Notes under the pieces: model-generated
The model's database searches: none
The model's input: only the letters and a program-made list of their open reading frames with translations
Told to the model about the DNA's origin: nothing
Assembly (NCBI GenBank): GCA_029259605.1
Contig: JAJDEV010000240.1
Location: 1 to 34,858 of the forward strand
Reading direction: 5' to 3'
DNA length: 34,858 bases
Origin: Planctomycetota bacterium
Lineage (GTDB): Bacteria > Planctomycetota > UBA1135 > GCA-002686595
In this document: piece after piece, positions 26,178 to 33,719 of the stretch
Numbering within the stretch: the stretch's first letter is position 1
Layout: each line of letters starts with the position of its first letter
Translations under genes and position numbers: made by a program

Positions 26178-26730
26178 CTCGAGGGTGCGGCTTTGCTTCG
26201 CCTCCGTCGTCTGCGCGCTGCGCGTCGCGCGCCACACTACGGCTGTCGTTCGGGTAGCGCGAAGGGGCCGCGTTCGCCGCCCATCGCAGCGCCAAGATCG
26301 AGAGCACGGCAAGTGGCATCGCGAACGGACTCAGGAAGGCGAAGGACCAAACCGAGAAAATCGAGAGCATGATCGCCGACCTTAGGAACCACCACGGCGT
26401 CATCTCTCCGTTCGAGATCGTGCCTGCGATCCATTCGGCGACGATGGGCATCACCCCGAACGTCAGGTAACCGACCGACGCGGAACCGAGAACGCCGAAC
26501 ACGAGCGCTGCGAGTGTCACTCGCTTGCCGCCATGAACGTGGGCGATGGGGCGTCGGAAGAGGAGACCAATGCCGACGGAGGTGACGGTCGCGATGAGGA
26601 AGTGCGGCCAACCGAAGCGAATCAGGTAGTAGGACGGTTCTCCGGCGACGATCCAGAGCATTCCGAGCAAGGCGAGACCCCACGCCGGCCCGAGGGCGAG
26701 CACGACCGACCAATAGCGCAACCCAACCAT
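26155..26730 (-). CDS. Small multi-pass membrane protein, unknown function
   Basis: 191 residues from ATG 26730. Four hydrophobic stretches (about 5-29, 39-59, 69-95 and 113-147) suggest four or five membrane segments, followed by a charged tail of about 45 residues (RWAANAAPSRYPNDSRSVARD onward). I recognise no family. The start lies 1 nt downstream of the decayed sulfatase stop, and the end overlaps the convergent upstream gene by 23 nt. Base composition is lower in G+C than typical here, so it may belong to the acquired segment. Confidence 0.65.
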   Translation of the reverse strand: MVGLRYWSVVLALGPAWGLALLGMLWIVAGEPSYYLIRFGWPHFLIATVTSVGIGLLFRRPIAHVHGGKRVTLAALVFGVLGSASVGYLTFGVMPIVAEWIAGTISNGEMTPWWFLRSAIMLSIFSVWSFAFLSPFAMPLAVLSILALRWAANAAPSRYPNDSRSVARDAQRADDGGEAKPHPRVSRKTEP

Positions 26731-26731
26731 C

Positions 26732-27136
26732 TCATTCGTCCACGTATCCGAGCGCCCTCAGCGTCTCGAGCAGCTCCGGGTTGATGTCGCCCGTGTCGTT
26801 GAGCCGCAGCGGACGGCGCGCGATTGCACCCGACAGCGCGGCGTCGAGGCGGTCGCGCACTTCGGGTTCGGCGTTCGAGAGCTCGTCGGCCTCGGCGCGC
26901 GACTCGTCCAAGCGGTAGAGCTCCCCCGCCTCGCCGCTTCGCGCGTACTTCGACTCGGTGCCGACGAGTCCGACTCTTTTTCTCGTCGACCAGAATCGCG
27001 CTCGTCGGTTAGCCGGCGACGGAGCGAATCATCGCTCGCTTCGTCGCGCGGCTCACGGCGGCGTCCGGTTCGTCGTACGGTCCTGGATCAGGACGTAGCG
27101 TTCTTCCATCGCGTCGAGCTCGGCTAGGGCGCGGCC
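26732..27136 (-). pseudogene. Decayed 3' fragment of a sulfatase-like gene
   Basis: This 405-bp stretch is homologous to the last 405 bp of the intact sulfatase-like gene (28756-29160); I estimate roughly four in five bases agree. It preserves the ending LRALGYVDE (from 26732), RSVAG and RYVLIQ, but has a GAA-to-TAA stop (TAA at 27011-27009 on this strand), a +1 frameshift around 26971-26985 in a run of T, and a compensating 1-nt loss near 27079-27084. Homology ends at about 27136 and no catalytic part remains. It is a remnant of a duplicated sulfatase whose 5' part was lost or replaced by the SGNH hydrolase gene just upstream. Confidence 0.85.
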
Positions 27137-27169
27137 TGCGGAGGATGGCGTGAGTTCCACCACACCCTC

Positions 27170-28708
27170 CTACGGCAAATCGAGCAGCAGCTCGAAGTCG
27201 TCGACGTCGTAGACCCCCGTGCCCGCGTCCTTGTGGACCCACACCTCGGCACGCACCGTTCCGGCGGGAGCCGTGAACGCCAGGGTGTCTTCCTGGTACG
27301 CGCCCGCGCTCACGATCAGCTGTTCGCTGTCGATGAACTGATCGCTCGCGTCCAAGAAGTCGATGCCGATCGTGCCCGGGTCGGAGACGACGGTGGCCGT
27401 GCTCCAAACCGTCAGTTCGTACGAGCGGCCCGCGGTGATGCCGTAGACGACTTCGGAGCGCGTGCCGCTGCCCGGGCCCAGTCGCAGCGCGAACGCGCCT
27501 CCGTGCGGTGCGGCGGCCGAGATCGCGGCGTCGCCGGTGGAGTCCCACAGGGCGCCCGTGTCCTCGAAGCCGGCGTCGCGGATCAGGTTGAAGCGCGCCA
27601 GGTTGGCGGCATAGAGCGCGAAGCCCGCGTCGTTCGGATGCAGTCCCTCGGCGAAGTAGGTCGGGCCGGGTGGTACGAGGTCCCTGCCCTCGATCAGGTA
27701 CAGATTCGCGTCGGGCGGCGAGCGCTCGGCGACGACTTCGCGCAGGACGCGTCGGTAGTCGTCGAGGACCAAGCCTTCGGTGTTCGGAACCTCTTCGTTC
27801 GAGCGCCAGGTGGGCGTGATGCAAACGACCGGCGTACTCGGCTGGAGCACGCGCAGGTCGTCGAGCAGACCTTCGAACTCGGACTTGAACACGGCCTCCG
27901 GCGTCGGCGCGGCCAGGCCGTAGTCGTTCGTCCCGATCGCCAGCGTGATGACGTCCGCGGGCACCATTCCGAGCGGGACGCCGTCCGCGGCGCGGACCGT
28001 GTGCGACGCGAAGCCGAGGTTGATGACGCTCCAGCCGCGCGCGACTCCGACGAGGTAGGGGTAGGTGGACGCAATCGTGCTCGCGTCCAACCCCTGGGTG
28101 ATCGAGTCCCCGAAGGCCGCGTAACGAATCAGGGGCCGGGAGGGCGGAGGCGTGAGCAGCTGTCCCGATCCACCCGTGAGCGAGAGTCCGAGGAAGTCGA
28201 CGTCGCTCGCGTAGGGCAGGATCAGGCTGAAGTCGTGCGCCTGGGGGGCAGCCTGTCGAAAGACGCGCGTGCTGCCCACTCCGACGGCGCTGCTCCCGAT
28301 GGGGCTCGGTCGGAGCACGCCGTCGACGTCGACGGCGAACTGCCAGCAAAGGTCCAGACCGCAGTTCGTCCGGTAACGGAAGAACGCCTCGATGCGCGTG
28401 GCGTCGCTCCGGAAGTTGATGCGCGTTCCGGGGCTGTGCTCGTTGAACGGATCGCCGACGAAGGTGTCGCGCACGAAGCGCGCCGCGTGCGAGGTGATCT
28501 CCGCGCGCACGAACTCGGTGTAGTGGAACCCCGGGTCGTCGGGCGCGGCGATCGTCGCCTGGGCTTGCACGCGGCGGCTCGCATCCCTGACCTGCGCGCC
28601 CGGCGAAGCGGGGATCACGAGCGCGAGCGCCAGCGCTGCCCAGAACATGCTCCGCGGGCTCCAGGAGACGCGTTCGCGCCGTTTGATCGCTCTTCCCACG
28701 CGCCGCAT
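27170..28708 (-). CDS. Exported SGNH/GDSL hydrolase (carbohydrate-esterase-like)
   Basis: 512 residues from ATG 28708; ATG 28648 (MFWAALALALVIPASPGAQ) is a good alternative with a shorter signal peptide. After a beta domain at about 60-190 comes the GDS block AAFGDSITQG with nucleophile S202, then LAIGTNDYG (N261), then FAEGLHPNDAGF with H357. The usual block V Asp two residues before the Leu-His is Glu here (E354). The C-terminal about 140 residues look like a CenC/CBM4-type carbohydrate-binding sandwich (NLIRDAGFEDTGALW, YDVDDFELLLDLP). Likely a secreted deacetylase of polysaccharides. It is flanked by the sulfatase remnant downstream and the intact sulfatase-like gene 47 nt upstream on the same strand. 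Confidence 0.86.
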   Translation of the reverse strand: MRRVGRAIKRRERVSWSPRSMFWAALALALVIPASPGAQVRDASRRVQAQATIAAPDDPGFHYTEFVRAEITSHAARFVRDTFVGDPFNEHSPGTRINFRSDATRIEAFFRYRTNCGLDLCWQFAVDVDGVLRPSPIGSSAVGVGSTRVFRQAAPQAHDFSLILPYASDVDFLGLSLTGGSGQLLTPPPSRPLIRYAAFGDSITQGLDASTIASTYPYLVGVARGWSVINLGFASHTVRAADGVPLGMVPADVITLAIGTNDYGLAAPTPEAVFKSEFEGLLDDLRVLQPSTPVVCITPTWRSNEEVPNTEGLVLDDYRRVLREVVAERSPPDANLYLIEGRDLVPPGPTYFAEGLHPNDAGFALYAANLARFNLIRDAGFEDTGALWDSTGDAAISAAAPHGGAFALRLGPGSGTRSEVVYGITAGRSYELTVWSTATVVSDPGTIGIDFLDASDQFIDSEQLIVSAGAYQEDTLAFTAPAGTVRAEVWVHKDAGTGVYDVDDFELLLDLP

Positions 28709-28755
28709 CCTATCACACGTTCCCAGCCTCGCTCGGCGCCCCGAAGGCCCGCTCC

Positions 28756-30168
28756 CTATTGATCCACGTACCCGAGCGCCCTCAGCGTTTCGAGCAGCTC
28801 GGGGTGAACGTCGCCCGTGTCATTGAGGTGCAGCGGGTGGCGGTCGAGCGCGGCGGAGAGCTCGGCGTCGAGCCGGTTGCGGACTTCGGGTTCGGAACTC
28901 GAGAGCTCGTTTGCCTCCGCGCGCGTCGCGTCCAAGCGGTAGAGCTCGCCCGCCTCGCCGCTGCGCACGTATTTCCACTCGGTGCCGACCAGGCCGACCT
29001 TCTCCGTGTCGACCAGGATCGCGCTCGTCGGTTCGCCGGCGACGGAGCGGATCATCGCCTGCTTGGTCGCGCGGTTCGCGGCGGCTTCCGGTTGGTAGTA
29101 CGGGTGCTGGATCAGGACGTAGCGGTCTTCTGTCGCGTCGAACTCGGTCAGCACGCGGCCCGTGAACGCGCGCGGCACGGGGAGGCCCAGCGCGGTGAGC
29201 ACGGTCGGTGCCACGTCGATCGCGCTCGCCTGCGTGCGCACGCGGACGCCGCCCGCGATGCGGCCCGGCGCGTGCACGATGAGCGGGACGCGGATCGCGC
29301 CGTCGAAGAGGCAGTCGGCGTGCTCGAAGAAGACGCCGTGTTCGAAGCTCTCGCCGTGGTCGGCGGTCAGGACGGTGAGCGTGTTCGCCATCTTGCCCTG
29401 GCGCTCGAGCCCGGCGCGCAGCTCGCCGATCCAGTGGTCCGTGGACTCGACGTCGCCGCGGTAGAGCGCTTTGGCATGCGCGAAGATGCGCGGCGGGATG
29501 TCGCCGCCGCTCGCCTCGGCGATGCCGTAGAAGTGCTTCCAGTCGACGGAGGGGAGCGAGCGTTGGAGCTTCGGGTCGAGGTCCCGCTGGAACTCCGGCG
29601 GCGGCGCGTACGGCAGGTGCGGGTCGAAGAGGTGCACCCAGAGGAAGAAGCGCTCGTTCTCGGCGAGCTTGGAGGACCACGCGAGCGCTTCGGCGACGAC
29701 CTCGTCCGCGTCGCGCAGTTGCACGGCGCTCGGCGCGCCGTACTCCTCGAAGCCTTGCCCGCCGCCCGAGTCGCGCGCGAGCAGCTTCACGCCCACGAAC
29801 GCCGCCGTCCGCAGGCCTTCCGCGCGCAGGATCTCGGTCAGCGTCAGCGCCTCGTCCGGCAGCGCCATCGCGTTGTTCATCACGCCGTGCTCGCGTGGGT
29901 AGCGCGAGGTCAGGATCGAGAAGTGCGACGGGCGTGTGAGCGGCATGGGCGCGGCCGCGTTCTCGAACAGCGTGCCCTCGGCCGCGAGGCGGTCCATGTG
30001 CGGCGTGCGCGCGCCCGTTTCACTCGGCGAACCGTACGCCCCGACGTGGTCGGCGCGCAGCGTGTCGACCGTGATGAGGAGCACGCTGGTCGGACGCGTG
30101 TCGCCGTCGCCCGCGCACGCGGCAACGGTGCTCGCTAGCGCGAGCGCGAGGACGCGCTCAATCCACAA
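28756..30168 (-). CDS. Sulfatase-superfamily lipoprotein with Thr at the nucleophile position
   Basis: 470 residues. Lipobox VAAC with C18 after the signal peptide. The alkaline-phosphatase/sulfatase superfamily core is present: LLITVDTLRADHVGAYG with metal ligand D35, VHLFDPHLPY (about 178-187), and TADHGESF with D270-H271. At the nucleophile site, where type I sulfatases have CxPSR, it has T78-R79-P80-S81-H82, so it cannot be matured to formylglycine. A Thr nucleophile is known from LtaS and phosphoethanolamine transferases of the same superfamily, so a phospho-transfer or phosphatase reaction is possible instead of sulfate ester hydrolysis. The C-terminus ends LRALGYVDQ. Its start overlaps the arylsulfotransferase stop by 11 nt, indicating coupling. 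Confidence 0.85.
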   Translation of the reverse strand: MWIERVLALALASTVAACAGDGDTRPTSVLLITVDTLRADHVGAYGSPSETGARTPHMDRLAAEGTLFENAAAPMPLTRPSHFSILTSRYPREHGVMNNAMALPDEALTLTEILRAEGLRTAAFVGVKLLARDSGGGQGFEEYGAPSAVQLRDADEVVAEALAWSSKLAENERFFLWVHLFDPHLPYAPPPEFQRDLDPKLQRSLPSVDWKHFYGIAEASGGDIPPRIFAHAKALYRGDVESTDHWIGELRAGLERQGKMANTLTVLTADHGESFEHGVFFEHADCLFDGAIRVPLIVHAPGRIAGGVRVRTQASAIDVAPTVLTALGLPVPRAFTGRVLTEFDATEDRYVLIQHPYYQPEAAANRATKQAMIRSVAGEPTSAILVDTEKVGLVGTEWKYVRSGEAGELYRLDATRAEANELSSSEPEVRNRLDAELSAALDRHPLHLNDTGDVHPELLETLRALGYVDQ

Positions 30169-31453
30169 AGGGCACGCTCCCCGCCTGGACGCGCGCGGCG
30201 AGCGCGGCGTAGTCGAGCCCTTCGAAGCGCCGCATGCGCACGATCACGCTCGGTTCGCGCTTCTCGGTCAGGTTGAAGTTCTGGAACTCCCACACGATCT
30301 CGCCGCCCGTCGTCACTTCGAACACGCGCCCGCTGTCCGAGTCGGCGATCAGCGTGTTGCCGTTCGCGAGGCGCTGGTTCGAGCCGCGCGTGATGCTGAA
30401 CATGCGCTCGCGCTCGGGAGCGGCGTACTCCCACACGATGGCGCGCGCGATCGGATCGACCTCGACCACGCGCGACCACTTGCGGTCGAGGCCGTTGTCG
30501 AAGAGCAAGAGGTTGCCGTTCGCGAGCAGCGTGACGTCGTGCGGGCCCGACAGCTCGCCCTGGCCCCAGGCCCACAGCACGCGCCGCTCGCTCCAATCGA
30601 TCAGCGCCACCGTGTCCTGGTGCCTGAAGCAGACGAGCACCGTGTCGTCGTCGAGCCGCATCCCGCGCTCGCGCAGCGCGTCGCCGCGCACCCACTCGGC
30701 CGCGTTGAGGTGCAGCGCGTCGACGCCCTGGGCGCGGTCGAACGAACCCGGCTTGACCTCCTGTGGCGTGAACACGCTCGCGTCGCTCGTCATGACATCC
30801 CACATCGACAGCTCCTCGAGCACCTCGCCGTCCAGCGAGACGAGCGCGAGCGAGTTGTCGACCAGCGGCACGCTCTTGTGCACGGTGGGGATCTCGCGCA
30901 GGGCATAGGTCATCGTGAGCAGCTGGCCGTTCGGCGTGAGCTCGACGTCGTGGTGCGCGCTGATCGCGGTCTGCCACAGCGTGTCGCCGTTCCAGTCGAG
31001 GCGCGCGAGATAGCGGCCGGCGCGCGCCTCTTCGGGCGAGCCGTCGTGCGGCAGGCGTCCGACGACGACCAGGTCGCCGTCCGGCATCAGGATCGCGTTC
31101 CCCCACCGGAAGCTCGCCGGGTGCGACCACTCGTGCACGACGTCGCCGTCCATCGTCAGGAGCTGCGTGCTCGACAGGTGCGCGTTCGTGAACAGGTTGA
31201 TGCCCGCCGACGCGCGCGCGCGATCGAAGTGCGTCACGCCCGTCGCCGCGTCCTCGTCGAGCGCGTCGCCGACTCCGGCGTAGCCGAGCGAGCGCAGGGC
31301 GTCGACGTCGTTCGGGTCGACGCTCGCGTCGGTCGCGCCTTCGTCCGGTGCGCCGTCGATCACGGTCGGCTCGTCCCCGCAGGCGACGAGCGCGCTCGCG
31401 CAGAGCAGCGTGGCCGCGAATCCGCGACGAGATCGGGCCGAGAACGGGTGCAT
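30158..31453 (-). CDS. Arylsulfotransferase (ASST)-like lipoprotein
   Basis: 431 residues from ATG 31453 (the upstream frame is shadow). Lipobox LVAC with C25. After a low-complexity linker come propeller-like repeats with ASST signatures: AHHDVELTPNGQLLT at about 166-180 (H167, H168), RHQDTVALIDW, and SGPHDVTLLANGNLLLFDNG, ending with ANGNTLIADSDSGRVFEVT and IVWEFQNF. ASST enzymes move sulfate from one phenolic sulfate to another without PAPS using an active-site His; bacterial members of the PF14269 group are mostly uncharacterised. It is likely in the periplasm or on the surface. First gene of an apparent operon running through the sulfatase-like and SGNH genes; a 140-bp divergent gap separates it from the Cys-type sulfatase. 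Confidence 0.86.
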   Translation of the reverse strand: MHPFSARSRRGFAATLLCASALVACGDEPTVIDGAPDEGATDASVDPNDVDALRSLGYAGVGDALDEDAATGVTHFDRARASAGINLFTNAHLSSTQLLTMDGDVVHEWSHPASFRWGNAILMPDGDLVVVGRLPHDGSPEEARAGRYLARLDWNGDTLWQTAISAHHDVELTPNGQLLTMTYALREIPTVHKSVPLVDNSLALVSLDGEVLEELSMWDVMTSDASVFTPQEVKPGSFDRAQGVDALHLNAAEWVRGDALRERGMRLDDDTVLVCFRHQDTVALIDWSERRVLWAWGQGELSGPHDVTLLANGNLLLFDNGLDRKWSRVVEVDPIARAIVWEYAAPERERMFSITRGSNQRLANGNTLIADSDSGRVFEVTTGGEIVWEFQNFNLTEKREPSVIVRMRRFEGLDYAALAARVQAGSVPFVD

Positions 31454-31593
31454 GGACGGAGCGAGGATAGCGGGTGCCCCTACGGGCGCCCAACCGGGCG
31501 AGTTGGAATCGCGGCGCGGGAACATCTTTCGGCCCGCCGAAGAAGCGCGGCGACCGCGTTCGACCGGCGCGGGCTTCGGGTTACGCTTCGCGC

Positions 31594-33003
31594 TTGGCAC
31601 GCTCCTTCCCTTCGCGCCCTTCGCTCTTCGCCGCGCTCTCGTGCGCCCCATGCCTCCTCGCGGTCGCGTGTGGCGAGCAGCGGAGCGCCACCGACGCTGG
31701 ACCGGTGCGTCCGAACGTCTTGCTCGTCCTCGCCGACGATTTGAAGCCGACCACGCTCGGCTTCGAGGGCGACGCCGTCGTGCGCACGCCGCACCTCGAT
31801 CGACTCGCGCGCGAGGGCACGTCGTTCTCGCGCGCCTACGTGCCGCTGCCGCAGTGCGGGCCGAGCCGCGCCGCGCTCCTCACGGGGCGCTATCCGCACG
31901 ACACGGGCTCGATGACGAACCCGGGGCGTTGGAAGCTGGAGCACGCGACGATCGCGACCGTGCTCGGCGCGCGCGGTTACCACACCGGCTTCATCGGCAA
32001 GTGGCACCTGCAGGACGACGAAGAGCGCCAGGCCGGCTTCGACGAGTGGACCGCGCTCGAGCGCACGCACCTCGAGTACGAGGACCCGGTGCTGTGGATC
32101 GACGGCGCGCGCACCGAACAGCAGGGCTTCCTCACCGACCTGCTCACCGATCAGGCGATCGACTTCGTGAGCCGTGCGGTCGCGCGCGAGGACGGCGCGC
32201 CGTTCTTCCTGTGGCTCGCGTACAAGACGCCGCACAACCCGTGGTCGCAGCCGCCGGGGGCGGAGTTCGCATACGAGGCGGACGAGATCCCGCTGCCCGT
32301 CAGCATCGACGACGACCTCAGCACCAAGCCGCGCGCCCAGCGCGAGGGCGACTGCCACCGGGCCTTCCTCGGCAGCACGCGCGAACGGCTGCGCGAAGCG
32401 CTGACGACCTACTACGCGATGGTCAGCTCGCTCGACGCGAACGTCGGCCGGCTCGTCGCGCACGTCGACGCGCTCGGCATCGGCGAGAACACGCTGATCG
32501 TCTTCCTCAGCGACAACGGCTTCCTGACCGGCGACCACCAGATGTTCACGAAGGGGCCGTCGCTGTACGAGGAGCAGGTGCGCACGCCGCTCGTCCTGCG
32601 GCGACCGGGCAGCGTGCCGGCGGGAGCGAGGCTGGACGCGCTCGTCAGCACGCTCGACCTGCTGCCGACGTTCGCGCGGCTCGCCGGCGGAGCGGCGCCG
32701 GATGGACTCGACGGCCGCGACCTCGCGCCGCTCGTGCGCGGCGAGGTGGCGCGCGTGCGCGACGAGCTCTTCCTCGAATACGCGCAGAAGCAGAACGAGC
32801 ACGTCCCGTTGCTCGGCGTGCTGACTCCCGAGGCCAAGTACGTACGCTATCTCGCGACTTGCGAAGAGGAGCTGTACCGACTGGCCGACGATCCGTACGA
32901 GCTGACGAACCTGGCCGGAGCGGCGGAGCACGCGGACGAACTCGTGCGCCTGCGCGCGCGCCTCGACGAGTTCCAGGGTCGCATCGAGGCGCCGTTCTGG
33001 TAG
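31594..33003 (+). CDS. Type I (Cys/formylglycine) sulfatase lipoprotein
   Basis: 469 residues from a TTG at 31594, chosen because it places a lipoprotein signal at the N-terminus (RSFPSRPSLFAALSCAP, then LLAVAC with C26); no ATG fits, and the open frame extends back to 31474. VLLVLADDLKPTTLGFEG carries the metal-binding D48-D49. The sulfatase motif CGPSR starts at C88, followed by ALLTGRYPHDTGS, so it needs formylglycine-generating enzyme (none in the window). GKWHL, KTPHNPW and FLSDNGFLTGDHQ complete the iduronate-2-sulfatase-like (S1_7 type) active site. Substrate is probably a sulfated glycan. The next gene begins 10 nt after the stop. Confidence 0.88.
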   Translation: MARSFPSRPSLFAALSCAPCLLAVACGEQRSATDAGPVRPNVLLVLADDLKPTTLGFEGDAVVRTPHLDRLAREGTSFSRAYVPLPQCGPSRAALLTGRYPHDTGSMTNPGRWKLEHATIATVLGARGYHTGFIGKWHLQDDEERQAGFDEWTALERTHLEYEDPVLWIDGARTEQQGFLTDLLTDQAIDFVSRAVAREDGAPFFLWLAYKTPHNPWSQPPGAEFAYEADEIPLPVSIDDDLSTKPRAQREGDCHRAFLGSTRERLREALTTYYAMVSSLDANVGRLVAHVDALGIGENTLIVFLSDNGFLTGDHQMFTKGPSLYEEQVRTPLVLRRPGSVPAGARLDALVSTLDLLPTFARLAGGAAPDGLDGRDLAPLVRGEVARVRDELFLEYAQKQNEHVPLLGVLTPEAKYVRYLATCEEELYRLADDPYELTNLAGAAEHADELVRLRARLDEFQGRIEAPFW

Positions 33004-33013
33004 CACACACGCA

Positions 33014-33718
33014 GTGAAAGCGCTGATCATCGTCCCGACCTTCGAAGAGGTGGAGAACGTCCCCGAGCTCGTCGAGGCGATCTGGTCGCACGCGCCGGAC
33101 GTGCACCTCTTGTTCGTCGACGACAACAGCCAGGACGGAACGCGCGACGTCATCGACCGCCTGCGCGCCGAGCACACCGGCACGGTCGACGCGATCTACC
33201 GCGAGCGGAAGCTGGGACTCGGCACCGCGTACGTCGCCGGCTTCCTCTGGGCGCTCGAGCGCGACTACGACGTCGTGATCGAGATGGATGCCGACCTCTC
33301 GCACGATCCCTCGGTCCTGCCGCGCTTCTTCGAGCTGCTCGCGACGCACGACGTCGTCATCGGCAGCCGCTACATCGAGGGCGGCGGGACGCGCAATTGG
33401 GGGCCGATTCGCCAGCTGATCAGCCGCATGGGCGGCGTGTACGCGCGCGCGATCCTCGGGATGAAGGTCAAGGACCCGACCGGCGGCTTCAACGGCTGGC
33501 GACGCGAGGTGCTGGAGAACATTCGACCGACGACGATCCGGAGCGAGGGCTACTCGTTCCAGATCGAGCTGAAGTACCGCGCGGCGCGCGCCGGCTTCTC
33601 GCTGGTCGAGACGCCGATCGTGTTCGAGGACCGCCGCACCGGCCAATCGAAGATGTCGAACGCGATCATCGTCGAGGCGATGATGCGCGTTTGGGCGCTG
33701 CGCTGGGGTCAGAACTGA
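33014..33718 (+). CDS. Polyprenol (dolichyl) phosphate mannose synthase-like GT2
   Basis: 234 residues from GTG 33014. All hallmarks of the Dpm1/Ppm1 family are visible: ALIIVPTFEEVENVPELV at the N-terminus, FVDDNSQDGT (35-43), IEMDADLSHDP with D92 and D94 as the metal-binding acid pair, GSRYIEGGGTRNWG, KDPTGGFNGWRRE and RSEGYSFQIELKYRA. It has no membrane tail, like archaeal and Ppm1-type enzymes without the GtrA domain. It transfers a hexose from a nucleotide sugar to polyprenyl phosphate at the inner membrane face. It sits 1 nt before the GT-C gene at 33720, which would use that lipid-linked sugar, and directly after the sulfatase gene. Confidence 0.93.
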   Translation: MKALIIVPTFEEVENVPELVEAIWSHAPDVHLLFVDDNSQDGTRDVIDRLRAEHTGTVDAIYRERKLGLGTAYVAGFLWALERDYDVVIEMDADLSHDPSVLPRFFELLATHDVVIGSRYIEGGGTRNWGPIRQLISRMGGVYARAILGMKVKDPTGGFNGWRREVLENIRPTTIRSEGYSFQIELKYRAARAGFSLVETPIVFEDRRTGQSKMSNAIIVEAMMRVWALRWGQN

Positions 33719-33719
33719 C

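Noticed and set aside
27009..28349. 446-residue minus-strand frame overlapping the SGNH gene
   Set aside because: Arg-rich shadow; only its last residues coincide with the sulfatase remnant reading frame.
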